From: Polyporus tsugae
Lineage: Eukaryota; Basidiomycota; Agaricomycetes; Polyporales; Polyporaceae
Direction: 5' to 3'
Assembly (NCBI GenBank): GCA_024305745.1
Contig: JAHRBS010000004.1
Coordinates: 3,038,001-3,102,000, forward strand
DNA length: 64,000 nucleotides
A program made the position numbers and the translations under genes. Of this stretch, positions 1 to 12,334 are shown one piece after another. The notes under the pieces are model-generated. The model did not search any database and was not told the DNA's origin. It was given only the letters and a program-made list of their open reading frames with translations. Each line of letters opens with the position of its first letter. The stretch's first letter is position 1.

Positions 1-775
1 GCGACGAATAGCCTTGGGCGCACCGCGTTCCGGAGGATCCTTCTCGGGAGGCTGGGGAGCTGCCTTGTTCTCCTCTGCAAATCACGGTGGGAACCGATCA
101 GTAAGTTACAGCAAATCATAGACGCTCAGAACCGAGAGACGTACTGTTAGAACTCCGGGCCCCGCGTCCACTGGGACGGTCGTTGGTCTCGCGGCGGTTG
201 GCCATGGCGATCTTGTGTTTCTCGTAGACATGTCGCCTCCACATTGATTTGGCGTTCACCCCTGCGTACTGCCTACGACAGAGAGTGCACCTGAGACGTG
301 GCTCTTCACCGTCCTTCCAGCCATCCCTTGCATCCTTCTTCTTTGTTGGACACCACCCACGAGGGGGCTCGAGCTGTGGGGGATAAGCGGCGGCGTTGGG
401 GCCGATGAAGTCGTTAACGTCGAGAAACCACTCGGGGTGAGCGGCAAGGATGTTGTAAGTGAGACCCGTCTTTTGCTTCTCGGAGCCAGGATAGTCGGTA
501 AACGGTGGTTTGATGAAGACGCAACCAGGATCGCCAGGAACGGGGTCGAGGTTTACGGCGGCGTTGTTGTTTGCAGAGTGATGTCGCGTTATGGGCTGCA
601 TACGTGATGACGAGGCAGATCGTGCCGTGTCAAGAATTTGTTGGGCATGTGTGTGACAGAGAGATATGGAGGAGCCGGCGGGTGGGTCGAAGCCAAGGGA
701 GGCGAATGCACCCTCCATTGAGGAAGGTTTGTTAGAGGGATTGGGGAAGGTGGTAGAGAAGGTGCGATCGGCCAT
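1..775 (-). CDS. C2H2 zinc-finger protein, 3' part beyond window
   Basis: The reading frame begins at 775 and runs leftwards. A likely intron at 75-144 (donor GTACGT, acceptor TTTGCAG) joins it to coding sequence that leaves the window at base 1. The visible 210 residues are rich in Ser, Pro and Asn, with one C2H2 finger near residues 160-190: CTLC, then a His-x4-His pair inside RRHVYEKHK. A basic Arg/Ser/Asn stretch follows. A single finger plus low-complexity flanks suggests a nuclear DNA- or RNA-binding protein, but the family is not recognised and no target can be named. The C-terminus is not visible, so further fingers may exist outside the window. Confidence 0.6.
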
Positions 776-1414
776 CCAGACACGGAGAGAAAAGAGGGAT
801 GTGGCTATGACGAGATGGAAAAAGGCGGTGGGTGGAATGCGCCGAGGTCGATATGGGCTGGACGCGTGCGGATAGAGGTGGTGGGGCTAGTAAGATGATG
901 GACAAGAGAAGACTGACGGTCTGGAGACGAGGGGCGGGGGGCGGGGGGCGAGAGAGTGGGAGGAGGAAGAGCTCAGGCCTCGGGCTCCAGCAGATCTCAG
1001 TCCCACCTGTGACCTTACCCGAACACTCGCATCAAAATTTCCCTTTTCCGGAAGAATCGCGTCTGACGCGTACAGCACGTGATCGAGGTCTCCGCGTTAA
1101 TTCGCACGCGCCCGCATTGAGCAATGAGCAGAGTCTTTCAAAGGACTTGCGTTTCCCCCATGCCTCCAGGCCCGCCCATGTCACTCATTCGACCAATCGC
1201 AACCGCTTTCCATAGTTTCCTACCATATATGTATCCAACTACCGTACATGCCCGCGGGCCAGCGGGGAAGGGCCAGCGAATAACCGAAATTGCATCTGTT
1301 CCGCCCGACGTCGGGTCTGAACCGGTCGCGGGCCCATAATGGCTAAGGCGACTCAGCGTTCAACATCATTGCCAACGCCCGCCCCCCGGTCCCTCCCTCG
1401 TCCAACTTTCAGAC
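776..1414. other. Intergenic, promoter side of zinc-finger gene
   Basis: About 640 bp lies between the zinc-finger start and the 3' end of the DUF423 gene. It has G-rich runs near 935-960 and no frame with convincing protein character. It presumably holds the zinc-finger promoter and the DUF423 3' UTR. Confidence 0.5.
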
Positions 1415-2104
1415 TCAGAACGCAAGAGCAATGTACCTGTTGGTCTTGTGCGTCAGCCACCAAGATAGCTCCCGCGTCGATTCGGCAGTCTCACCCAGCA
1501 ATCATAATGGAACCACCAATCGGCGTGATAGGGCCCATCCATTTGAAGCTGCTCACGTTAGTCAGTTCCGGAAGTTTCACGTCCTTCAACAACGTCACAC
1601 TCACTGATCCCGACCAAGCACCAATGCCACGATGCTCCCAGAAAATAGCATGCTCCCAGCAGCGATGGCAGGGCCGGCAAACTTGTGCACCGCGAACCTC
1701 GGATGGAGAGACACGAGGAGCAGAGCCAGCCCATTGAAAACCTGGATCAATGTCAGCCAAAATGCCGTCTCCCAACAAGAAAGCCGGCTAGCGACCAGCA
1801 TCTGCATAGAAGTGTTCAGACAGTGACACTTACAGCGTAGTGGGATGCCGTCTCCCAGGCGTGGATGTGGTCAGAGGTAATACCTGACCTCTTCCGCAAT
1901 CCATGCGAGCCGAACGCACCAGCGATCACCCCAGCCGCAGCTTGTCCCGATAGAAACCAAAAACAAGGTAGTTAGCACCAGTCATTGCTTCAATATCCGG
2001 GTTCCTTCACCTAGCAGCGCGCCTGTCTTCCATAGCAGGGCAGGTCCAGGAAATGGCCTGGAGGAGCGAGGAAGCAGTGGAGTGAGAGCTGATGGCCACG
2101 GCAT
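1415..2104 (-). CDS. DUF423/TMEM256-family small membrane protein
   Basis: Five exons (2011-2104, 1834-1940, 1605-1741, 1495-1548, 1415-1436) join to 414 nt, 137 residues. The product matches the DUF423/TMEM256 pattern: a hydrophobic start with LLGAAAGVIAGAFGSHGL, a WETASHYAVFNGLALLLV helix, a third helix ending MLFSGSIVAL, and the family signature MGPITPIGGSIMIAG in the last helix. The family has four TM helices and no established reaction; TMEM256 is found in mitochondrial or other membranes. Every intron is 50-95 bp with GT...AG ends. The last exon is only 22 nt and codes for the closing YIALAF. No single unspliced frame shows more than a fragment. Function is unknown; family assignment is fairly secure. 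Confidence 0.8.
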
Positions 2105-3380
2105 GAAGATTTGGCACAATACTGAGGAAGAAGCTCAGTCAAGGTCAAGTTGCGAGTTGGTTGCGAGCGCTGCGAGGAGGTGGTACTTGCCAGCTGAATC
2201 GCTTACGCGCCTCCCCGGCAACGATTCCGGAAGAACGCGGAGTAGTATTGATCAAGACGCATTGGGCAATTTCTTCACTGACCCTCCAATCCGTAAAGCA
2301 CATGTACCTTGCAATCAGTCAGTCCAGACGGTTTGGGACACGGCGAGGAAAAGAAACAAGGAGGTGACCAATAAGCTGCTCGAGGGGACGCGTCCCAAAA
2401 TGTCAGGTGAATGTATATATCAACTGATGGGGGCTTCCCCTTCGTACACAATGTCGCGTCGACTCCCCGCTCAACCTATTCGCAAAAGCCCATATCAAGC
2501 CTTGACTAGGACTGTGCGCAACGCACACAGATCGGCGCACTCTTGTTGTGTGAACACTCTCCAGCAAACCTGACTATGTGTGGGCATCGCACGACCTCGT
2601 TCTAGTCTGCGATCGATCGCCAGCGAAAGAACTCGCGAGTGGGTGGGGTTCGAAGCCCCTCACCCGTAGACCCGAAATTCACCAGAGGTTTAGGACCATG
2701 ACTCGCCCATTCTCGTTGTCTTGCCGTCTTGGTATTTGGGTCGTGTTCCAAACCGGCTGGCTCTGAAACTACCGGGTAATTATACCCCTCCCCACAAACT
2801 CTGAAGGTAGTGGCGGGGCCAAGGCTGGGCTGATACTCTTGACACCTCATGAAGATACTCGATGGAAAACATCCAATGTAGTAGTTCTCGCCTCAGGTGC
2901 GCCTGAGCCGCCTGAGCGGGCCTCTCGTCATCGCGCACCATTTTTGAAAGTTCAACCCCTTTCACTACAATTATGGTACACAATATTAGGCCAACCGTGA
3001 GTTTTTGGGCCTTTTTGCGGTCAATGGATCTATCGGACAATCTGATGAGGACGGCTCCGGGCCGGTGCAAAAGGCTTTTAGATCGACAGTCTCGTTCAAA
3101 CCGAAGGCTCCGCCCCTCAAAATTTTGTACATGTGCCGCTATTGTGGGTGCTCATGGGACCGTGCATACATTGGTGGTTTATCGTCGCGTAGGCTTTCCC
3201 GTAGAACTTCAAGTCGACTAGTGGTGGCGGTGAGTATAGAGCGCCAGAAAGGGTAAGGAATTGGACCACGTGGGCTGTGGAGCGATCAACGATTTTTAGT
3301 TAGCGCCGAGTTGAGCGACTGCTTCAGGTCGTCCTACCCACTCTCACTTCACCCTTTCGCTCTCTTGTCCTTGGGTAGCT
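2105..3380. other. Divergent intergenic region, DUF423 / SPB1
   Basis: About 1.28 kb separates two divergent genes, so both promoters should lie here. Forward frames near 2082-2573 and 2973-3256 lack recognisable domains and look like chance ORFs. A GGTTCGAA-containing hairpin near 2645-2665 resembles a tRNA T-arm, but no tRNA can be built around it. Confidence 0.5.
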
Positions 3381-6372
3381 ATGGGGAAGGCTCAAAAGAA
3401 GACAGGAAAGGGTCGTCTGGACAAGTACTACAAACTTGCCAAGTAAGCCACCGTTTCTAGAGGGCGTGCTCATCCACTGAGCAGGTTTAAATAGGGAGCA
3501 AGGGTACCGTGCTCGTTCCGCCTTCAAGCTCATCCAACTCAACAAGAAGTACTCCTTCCTCGAGTCCGCGAGATGCTGTATAGATCTGTGCGCTGCGCCG
3601 GGAGGTTGGCTCCAGGTGGCGAGCAAGTACATGCCTGTGAACAGTGTTATCGTTGGTGCGTGTGCCAGTCCCCGCTCCCACTTGCGTTTCCTGAAAACTC
3701 AGCGCCCTAGGTGTCGACTTGGTCCCTATCAAACCTATCCCCCGCGTTGTCACCTTCGCCGCCGACATCACCACCACACACTGTCGCAACTTGATTCGTA
3801 ACGAGCTGAAGGACTGGAAAGCCGACGTCGTCCTGCACGATGGTGCCCCCAACGTCGGTTCCGCCTGGGTGCAAGACGCATACAGCCAGTCCGAGCTCGT
3901 GCTCATGTCCCTCAAACTCGCCGCGGAGTTTCTCGTCAAGGGCGGGACGTTTGTGACGAAGGTCTTCCGCTCCGTCGACTACAACAACCTCATCTGGGTC
4001 TTCAACCAGCTCTTCGGCAAGGTCGAGGCGACGAAGCCCCCTTCCTCGCGTAACGTCTCCGCAGAGATCTTCGTCGTGTGCCGCGACTTCCTCGCGCCGA
4101 AACACATCGACCCCAAGTTCCTCGACCCGAAACACGTCTTCAAGGAGCTTACCGCGTCTGCCCCCGCAGACGGACAGGCGACCGCGAAAAACGCGCAGGC
4201 AAACGTCTTCCAGCCCGAGAAGAAGCGGCGCCATCGTGATGGATACGTTGACGGCGACTACACCCTCTACAAGGACTCTGGTGCAGCGGACTTCATCCAG
4301 TGTCAAGACCCTATCACATTCCTCGGGACGTACAACAAGATCACATTCAAGACTGAGGAAGAGAAGGAGTGGCAGAAGCTCGACAGCACAACGTCGGATG
4401 TGCTTGCGAACTGCGAGGACTTGAAGGTCTTGGGTAAGGGTGACTTCAAGGCCCTGCTCAAGTGGCGGATAGCTCTGCGAGAGGAGGTATGTGCTGTCCG
4501 GGTTGTGAGCTATCACCGAACAGGTCTTTATATGCGTCGCAGATCGGTCTCGAAGTGAAGACGAAGCACGCCGAGGAGCTCACGGAGACTGTCGAGGTCG
4601 TCGAGGAGGTTGACGAGGAAGCGCAGATCCAGGACGAGGTGCGCTCAACATCACGCTGTTTATTCACACGTTCTAACCGCACATCTATAGCTCGAGCGAC
4701 TGAACGCAGAAGCTGCCGCCCGTGCGAAACGTCAGCGCAGACGAGCCAACGAGATCAAAACACGCACCATACAACGTATGCAGTTGCGCATGACCGCGCC
4801 GATGGATATCGGTATGGAGCAGTTTGATTCTGCGCTTCGAGGCCAGGACGACATGTTCGAGCTCGACGACGCGGACGCCCTCAAACGCTCTGGGGCCGGG
4901 TACGACGATACATCAGACGAAGAAGGCGATGACGCTGAAGAGGAAAACGATGAGATGCTGGACTCGGAGGAGGAACGTGAACGGAAGGTCGCGGGGTTGG
5001 AGGAAGAACTGGACGGGCTGTACGACACGTACCAGGAGCACCTGAAGGAGCGCGACGCGAAGTACAGGGTGAAGGAGGCGCGCAAGAACAACAAGGCGCG
5101 GGAGGAGTGGCATGGGATTGGCAAGGGCGGTGATTCGGACTACAGCGACGCCGATGAGGGTGGATACGAGAAGGTGCAGCGGGCGAAGGCGCGTATCGGC
5201 GAGAACGACTCGGACTCTAGCGACGGCTCAAGTGATGAGGAGGACGTCGTGGAGAGTTCACGTATGGCCGGGAAGAAGCGGAGACGAACGGATGGCCCAG
5301 CGGAGGGTTTGTCGAAGAAGAAGAAGAAGGCACGGACAGTCGTTGAGCTTGAGGGTCCCAAGACTACTGCCTCTTTGAGTCGGTCTGCCCAGCTCTGGTT
5401 CGACCAGGACATCTTCGCGGGAGCTGATGAGAACATTGAGGATGACGAAGAGGACGTTGACGAGGATGATGAGGATGAAGATGAGGAAGTGAGCGAAGAG
5501 GGCGAAGAGGATGAGGACGAGGAGGTAAGCCCCAAAGCTGACTCAAGCTCAATACTACCTAACGCTATACACCATAGGTCAGATCGAGTGACGATGACTT
5601 TGAGGTTGTACCGCAAGATCAGGACGATGACGTGGAGATGTGGGACGTCGATGGCGAGAACGAGGACGAAGTCAAGCAGGCGAAAATTCAAAGTATGTTT
5701 TCATCATTTCAATTGGTACGAATCGAACGCTGACGGCCGAGTCGAAGAACACGGTCTTGTTACAGCAGAGGCCGTTACCCTCGCCCAAGCCCTCGTCAAC
5801 CGCCAAAAAACCCGTACAGACCTCATCAACGACGGCTTTAACCGCTATTCCCTGAACGCCAAGGATGATCTCCCGTCCTGGTTCCTCGACGACGAGCAGA
5901 AGCATTACAAGTCGAACCTGCCTATCACCAAGGAGGCGGTCGTCGCGCTCCGCGCCAAAATGCGTGCCCTCGATGCTCGCCCGATCAAGAAGGTCGCCGA
6001 GGCCAAGGCGCGCAAGAAGTTCAAGGCAGCCCAGCGGCTGGAAAAGGTGATGAAAAAGGCCGAGGGCGTGAACGAGACGTCGGATATGACGGAGCGCGAG
6101 AAGGCGAAGCAGATCGAGAAGCTCATGGCAAAGGGCACGAAGGCACAGAAACGGAAGGAGGTCAAGGTCGTTGTCGCCAAAGGCGTGCACAGGGGTTTGA
6201 AGGGAAGACCAAAGGGCGTAAAGGGCAAGTATGTGATGGTGGATTCGAGAATGAAGAAAGAGGTGCGTGCCATCGTAATCTTTCCATTGAGGTGGGGTCT
6301 TAGTCCACCCTATCGCAGATGCGGGCACGGAAGCGGAAAGAAAAGGCGAACAAGAAGCGAACGCGGGCTTGA
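3381..6372 (+). CDS. SPB1: AdoMet-dependent rRNA 2'-O-methyltransferase Spb1
   Basis: Eight exons (3381-3442, 3495-3655, 3711-4486, 4543-4638, 4691-5524, 5578-5692, 5742-6262, 6319-6372) join to 2619 nt, 872 residues, close to yeast Spb1. The N-terminal FtsJ/RrmJ domain starts [20 protein letters not shown] and carries the SAM-binding LCAAPGGW. The K-D-K-E catalytic tetrad can be placed at about K32, D118 (LHDGAPN), K158 (TFVTKVFR) and E193 (SAEIF). A central acidic tract of Asp/Glu runs precedes the conserved Spb1 C-terminal domain ([30 protein letters not shown]) and a Lys/Arg-rich tail. Spb1 methylates the 25S rRNA A-loop guanosine in the nucleolus and is needed for 60S subunit assembly. 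The acceptor of exon 7 is ambiguous: AG at 5741 or at 5747 both keep the frame. Confidence 0.93.
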
Positions 6373-6509
6373 TCCTACTTACCTTGTTCGTCTTGCTATT
6401 CTTACGTTGTATCCGCTACGGTCATTCGGGATGACCACGCACGCAATCTATGCATCCTATATCCCCATTATGATTATATTACCATATTATCGATGAAGAT
6501 GTGCATGGT

Positions 6510-9461
6510 CTATATGAACTGTTCGTCTCCGGTGACGAACGGCATGGTATTAGGTGACCGGTGGCTCATGATCGAGAGCTTGTCGCAGTCCTCGAGGAAA
6601 CGTTGCCAGGTCTCCTCCGACGCCACGTTACGGCAAGCGATCTAGCACGAAACGCATTAACAAGAGATGTTGGGGGTAATCTGACGAGGGTACTCACCTC
6701 GCAACGCATGGTCTTTTGGTTACTCTCTAAGTCAAGAATGCTCTCACAGAGCGCCCGCGTCAAGGGAACCTCGTCCACTGGCAGGCTCTGGCCGGGCACA
6801 CGAGAACCAGTGATCGCCTCCTCGCTCTGCCGGACACTAGCATTCGTATGCAACAAGTAGCTCACCCCCTGATACCTGAGTTGCAGTGGCGGACTGGGCT
6901 GGTCAGACTGACTCTCCGAGCCACCCAAGCTGTAAACTCGCGGTCAGTTGGGAAAGGGACGGAAGTCTGCGACAAATTGGGACGCACAAAGCTTCCAGCT
7001 CCCGCAGATAATCCCGCAACTCCGGAGGCTGCTGCGACGCCGGCAGATCCGCCGGGCTGTCTACGGTGAATTGCAAATCCATCGGGCTAGTGCCAGAAAC
7101 CGAACCGCAGATGGGTGAGTACAGCAACGCGAAAAGCACGCAATACGGTCACCACAAAACTGACCGGTCGGGCATCATCACGTTCACGCCTGCTTGAACA
7201 CTGGTCCAACATCGGACAGCGGACAAGATCGGTATCGAAATCGGTGGCTGTTGCTCCTGAATCTCCTCCAAGTCGATCGAAGAGCCCGATTCGGGTGTTG
7301 TCCATGTTCGTTGGCTCTCGGGTTCTTGCACGTCGGAGAACATGTCATCCAGTGCATGCGGCATGTCTTGGTAGTCCATAGGCTTCGGTTCCTCGAGCGT
7401 AATCTCGAGGGAAAGGGTCTTCCTATGGTGGATCGGGGCGGAAGCTGACACGTAGGAAACGCTATCTGTCGACGTTAGACGACCCTTCCCAGGGTCGGAG
7501 ACGGACGATGGCACCAATGAGTGATAGACTAGGCGATGTATCACCTTTTGGTGTGCCGGGGAGGTGCTCAATAGGGGAAGGGGCAGGCTAATCGATGTGC
7601 GTCATTGAAGGGCGCGAGCACGCAATTGATGGGAGGGAAATACGCACTCTGGGACAAATGTCACCTTGACAGCAGCGTTATTAGCCATCCATTTCCGAAC
7701 CTTGCCGAACGGATGTTGCCCTGTGAGTGGCGGTACTAGTGTCGTCCGTTGATCCTTGGATACTCTTGTGAGCAACATATGGCCAAGACTGTGTGGTTAA
7801 TGGGTTAGTGCGGATTAGACGCGCATATATGTGCATGCACTTACGAAGCTCTAATAACCATATTAGCTTGTGTCAGATCCTTTGGGATGGCTTCAAGCAA
7901 CACGTCCTTGAGCTGGACAGTCTTGCTAAAAGAAAATGAGGAGAGCTGCGGCGATACACGCAATGAAATGGACGAACTCGAAGTCTGCCACGAAATGACC
8001 CTTCCCGCGTGCCAATCCCTCCGCCGTATCCAAGTCTTCACGGAAGCCACCACTCAACCACTCGCCAACGCGACGTAATCGGAATGCTCCGCTGGTGTTC
8101 ATCGAGAACGGTAGTTCTCGTGGAGAATAGTACGGGTATAGCGCGTATTCCCGGGGAAACATGGCCAAAGGGTCGGTCAAAAAGGTGGAGTGAGTCACGC
8201 TTACCGGCAGATAGGCCAGCATGGGTGCACACGAGTTCTCGGCGATCTATCCTCAATGAGTTCGTAGTAGATGCAACCATCGAGGAAAGGACTTACCTCG
8301 TGAACCGCTCGACTCGCGAGCCTGTCGGCTGCTTCCAAGGCTTGCGCGTTCTTCGCAGTTATCCTCACCTGGAAAGTTTTTGAGACGCTAGACCAGAGCG
8401 TAAGCCTAGGAGATCACATACCTTTCCCGGCGAATTGGGGATATCTTCAATGAATGCCTGAGACAATCGCGATATTCGCTCGATCATATCCGGCGGGATA
8501 GGCGTCGGGGACAGCAAGTCGAACGTGTTAGAAGTGAACGACTAGTGAGGAATGGGGTTCAGTTACTATTTACGACCATGAAACAGGAATGCAGCATGTA
8601 CCTGACTCATGGACGCAATATGCTCGGATATTTCCCTGACACCACTTCGCGTACCCTCCACTCGCAATGCCAGGGACTTTGGAAGACGTTTCAGCGATAT
8701 GTGTACGTCGTAGTCTTGCGACATGCGCTTCAAGTCCATTCCATCTGCGCAAAGTGAGGACGTAGGTTGAATCCGACAAGCGGGTTGGCCGTACCTTTGC
8801 CCAGGATCAAGAAAAGTTGGCTAACCGAGACGGGGAGCTCTTGAAATGGGACGTCAGGAATGCTCTTGTCAGAGCCAACAGTACACTCACCTTTCGTAAC
8901 GACCTCAATCTTGTCGCGCTTCGCTTGCTCGACATCAGCGAGCTTAGGCCACTTCCACTTTTGCTCCAAGATGGACTCCGCGTAGTCCGCCTTCTTCCGG
9001 TTCGTCGAACAATGCCTGCTCGTACCCAAGACCTGGACAAGGAACTTGCGCAACTGTTCCTTCGTGAACGACCTGATCAACGTGTTGAGGGTCGCGTTGT
9101 AGACCTCCGCATACTGGGGGGACTGGACGGGAGGACATTCTGGTCTGTACCGATCGAGGTCTGACAGCGTAGGCTCGATCCCTGCGGCATTGATGGAAGC
9201 CAGGTAGGATTGGACGCGTGAGAAGGGTTCCACTACTTCCGAATCTTGCGGTGTTGTCGGTCCCAGTTTCCTCTGTGCACTAGATGATGTGGTAGACGCG
9301 TCCGAGTTGCTTGGGCCAGCGACCGGGGGAGAGTCTGAGGATTCCGAGTCGTGACGTGGTTGGCTCGCGAGCGAAGAGTTACATCGACATCGAGAGAGGG
9401 CTCGACAAGCGGCAGAGAGTGAGTGGGATGCTCTAGCCTGGCGAAGGAGTGGTCCTGACAT
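6510..9461 (-). CDS. SLS1: SLS1-type mitochondrial gene-expression factor
   Basis: This is a multi-exon gene ending TAG at 6510. Exon 1 (8795 up to 9461) holds a presequence rich in Arg/Ser without acids, then the Sls1 N-terminal pattern: LSDLDRYRPE, LNTLIRSFTKEQLRKFL, NRKKADYAESILEQKWKWP, DKIEVVTK. Later exons give LFLILGKDGMDLKRMSQDYD, LALRVEGTRSGVREISEHIAS, the rest of the Sls1 domain, and a tail ending TMPFVTGDEQFI. Fungal Sls1 is an inner-membrane protein that couples mitochondrial transcription and translation in the matrix. A further 51-bp in-frame intron near 8841-8891 is likely because a clean donor, branch and acceptor are present. The start is uncertain: the frame stays open to 9632, but that extension holds a Ser-Ala repeat coded by a CTCGCA hexamer array and looks less like a presequence. 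Confidence 0.75.
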
Positions 9462-9498
9462 GAGCAGCACCCCGTTGGACGAGAACCAATGCCAGTGA

Positions 9499-9532
9499 CG
9501 CGCACTCGCACTCGCACTCGCACTCGCATCCG
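9499..9532. repeat. CTCGCA hexamer tandem array
   Basis: About five imperfect copies of a CACTCG/CTCGCA hexamer lie just upstream of the preferred SLS1 start. If the longer frame from 9632 were used, they would code on the minus strand for alternating Ser and Ala. They more likely lie in the 5' UTR. Confidence 0.7.
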
Positions 9533-9718
9533 CGACTGTCCTTGACGCCCAACGTTGCACTATGGGCGCCTGTGCTCGTCTCCCACCGGGCCGGCCTCCC
9601 CGCATGCATCCAGCTGCTACCAGGCAACTCAAGACATTTATTTCAGGACACGCGAGTACAGCACATGAGTCTTGTCGTAAGAGTCATCGTTGATAGGGAA
9701 ATCAGCCGCATAATCCCC

Positions 9719-12334
9719 TCAAACCTTCTTTTCCACCACGATGTCGTCGCTTGACGTATCCGACTCGTCCACAAGCCCATCCGCATCGTCCCCAACCTCG
9801 CCCTCCCAACCGTTCTCGGCCAGGTACTTGAGGAACTTCTCGTCTTCGTCCTTCAGGTCCACTCCGCTCATATCGGGGACAAAGAAGTACGTGACCAGGA
9901 CGCCGGTAATGCCACAAATCGCCGCGATGATGAACGTCCACCTGTTAGGGTGCAGTCAGACACTGAGCAAAGCAAAGCTCCGAGTCGGACCGAGAATTAG
10001 GGCAGAGGGACGCAGCATACTTCTTGCCGAGGTTGTTCTGGATCGGCGTAAAGGCCTGTGTACCTACAGCAGCTCCGGTCTTGCCGATGGCAGCCGACAA
10101 GCCGTAGCAGGTGCCCCTGCACGAATTCAATGTCAACCATTGAACCATCGTATCGCGGAACAATCCTCGTACCGCACGGGAGTCGCGAAAGACCTGGAAG
10201 CATATAATATTAGAACGGGCAGTGTGACGTCATCTAGTAATCTCTCACTCTGCGCTCACAAGTCCTAGCATGTCTCCGGGACCCTGTAGTATTCCGAATT
10301 TGAGCATGTGTGGCTTCCTCCGAGGTCGGACGTTCAGTTACCAAGTTACCGAAGGACTGCATCAACCCGTAGCTAATATAGTCCGTTAGCTAGATCGAGA
10401 CCTAGAGCGTACGAGGACTGCCTACAAGATGACGAAAAGCGGAATGATTTTGGTGATCTTCTCGTACGCGCAGCCGATGATCAGTCCTAAAAGGCGTTCG
10501 GCATTCTATATGCACAGCGGAGAAGCTTCCGGGTACTTACCAAAAACAAGGTAGCCGCTGAACCCAAGGATCATCTAGGAATCGAGAGTCAAGTATTCGG
10601 AATTGAGATTCGGAATTGAAGGATTCGATGTCGTCATATTGCCACATACTGTGTTACGCCGTCCAAGGGGGTTACAGAGCAATGCGCCGACGAACACCCC
10701 TGCGCACCATAAGCTAACGTCAATTACTCCCACAGTGGAACCACATACCAGGGAGCGCAATGGCACCCAACAACAGTTGCCACTCTGCTGTTTGCTTAAT
10801 ATCACCATTATGGATAATACTGGAGATAATGGTGCCGGAGAAGACTCCGTTTGGGAATGTAACCTGGCCGAAATGTAAGGTTGAAAGGAAGTAACGAGAG
10901 GCAATCTCATTTCATTACGAAGTCGTATAGGAACCTAAAAATATTTTCAATAGCAAACTCTCACATCCGGAGACAACGTACCAAGCACCACATGTACCGA
11001 TCAGTGGTCTCCAGTACCGCTTCACCACCAGCCAGTATGGCACATTCTCTGTATATTCGGTTAACTTCGCCACCGGCCAATAGTTACCTGCTCACTTTTG
11101 ATAGCACCCTTCCGGAAGCTGACAGTGCCACATGTGTGGACAGTTAGCATCGACAGCAAAGGTCGCAGCCGTAGAAACCTTGGCACTTACAGCTGCGTCG
11201 TGAGCATCCGCATGCGGAAGTAAAACACTGTCAAAGGCAGAATGATCCCAATGCCGAAGCACACGCGCCAAACCGTAGGCAAGTGGTTTTCGCCGGCGGC
11301 GGAGAGCACGATGAGAAAGACGGACACCGCCAAGGGACCACCGAACTAATGGATCCGTCAGTAAATCGGACCATGACAAAGCAACGTCTAACGTTGGCGT
11401 ACGTACACTCAATACGAAGTTCGTGACCATGATGAACACTGCACCGAACGATATGAGCTCCGGTTGATGGCGCAGTGATGAGGTTCACGAAACCGCACCA
11501 GGTCCTCTCTGTTTCAGTAGTTTCTCATTGGCAGCCTCGCTGGCGCTAGTCGAAGAAGCGGGATACTCTCCCCCGACGCCCTGCGCGAGATACCGATTTG
11601 AGCAAGATACAAGAATACCGCATACGACGTCATACTCACAACACCGGTGATGCCTCTGGCAACTGTCAAGAACCAGAACAGACCCTGCACGCTGCCATTC
11701 GCGCCATGGGCGGCGGTCCCCAAAATTGCGCCGACGACGATGAACAGCGTGGTGGCAACAAGCGCTGCCTTGCGTCCAATTCTATCGCAGAGCAGGCCGA
11801 CCGAGACTTGGCCCAATACCGCACCTGGGAAAAGCCGCAAGGTTTCAGTCTCACAGTATGCCATTTCGAACCTTGATATTTTGTGCGCTCACCCACGAGG
11901 AGAGCGTTCGATACGCGAGTTGAAACCTCCGACGTGTACTCCTTGGGGTAGAGCTTCTTGAAAACAACCTAAATGGTGGCACGACAAGCAATATCGATCG
12001 TCAGAATCCGCACCGGAACATGTGCCAGATATGAACCAGCTGACGTTGGACATTGTCATAATGTTGTTCTGGTCTGCAGAACATCAGATCATTCTCTCAG
12101 GTCTCGAGAGATTCGGTGCGATGAATAAAGAAATATGCACTTACAGCCATCCGATATCAGACCAAATGCCGCAGCAGCGATGGTCATGTACGCACTCAGA
12201 GCGGCCCTTCTGGACGCCGCACTGGTCTGCTCCGGCCTCTCCGGGACTGGCGTCTGCTTCTTGGCCTCGCCATGATGTGCATGCGAGACGACCTGGACGC
12301 TGGCATCGGTCGCCTTCTGCGGAGAGTCTGCCAT
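9719..12334 (-). CDS. MFS permease, GIT1-like (glycerophosphodiester/phosphate type)
   Basis: The start ATG is at 12334 and the stop at 9719, with about ten short introns. Recognisable parts in order: a cytosolic N-terminus (MADSPQKATDASVQ), TM1 with AAAAFGLISDGYQNNIM, the MFS loop GLLCDRIGRKAALVATT, FWFLTVARGITGVG with GGEYPASSTSASEAA (the sugar/organophosphate-permease GGEYP motif), GPLAVSVFLIVLSAAGENH, FPNGVFSGTIISSII, NPLGRRNTMILGFSGY, GTCYGLSAAIGKTGAAVG and QAFTPIQNNLGKKWTFI, then an acidic cytosolic tail. This order matches the Git1 group of the MFS, which imports glycerophosphoinositol or glycerophosphocholine with protons at the plasma membrane; phosphate transporters of the Pho84 type are close relatives. 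Substrate is inferred from family only. One intron contains a 13-bp direct duplication at 10595-10620. Confidence 0.8.

Noticed and set aside
2640..2670. GGTTCGAA hairpin resembling a tRNA T-arm
   Set aside because: No acceptor, D or anticodon arm can be paired around it on either strand.
5140..5691. Poly-Ser ORF opposite SPB1
   Set aside because: It is the antisense reading of the Asp/Glu-rich tract of SPB1.
9462..9632. N-terminal extension of SLS1 from 9632
   Set aside because: The extension is mainly a Ser-Ala hexamer repeat; the ATG at 9461 begins a better mitochondrial presequence. Kept only as an alternative.
10595..10620. 13-bp tandem duplication as a mobile-element footprint
   Set aside because: It lies in an intron of the MFS gene and is too short, without inverted ends, to call an element.
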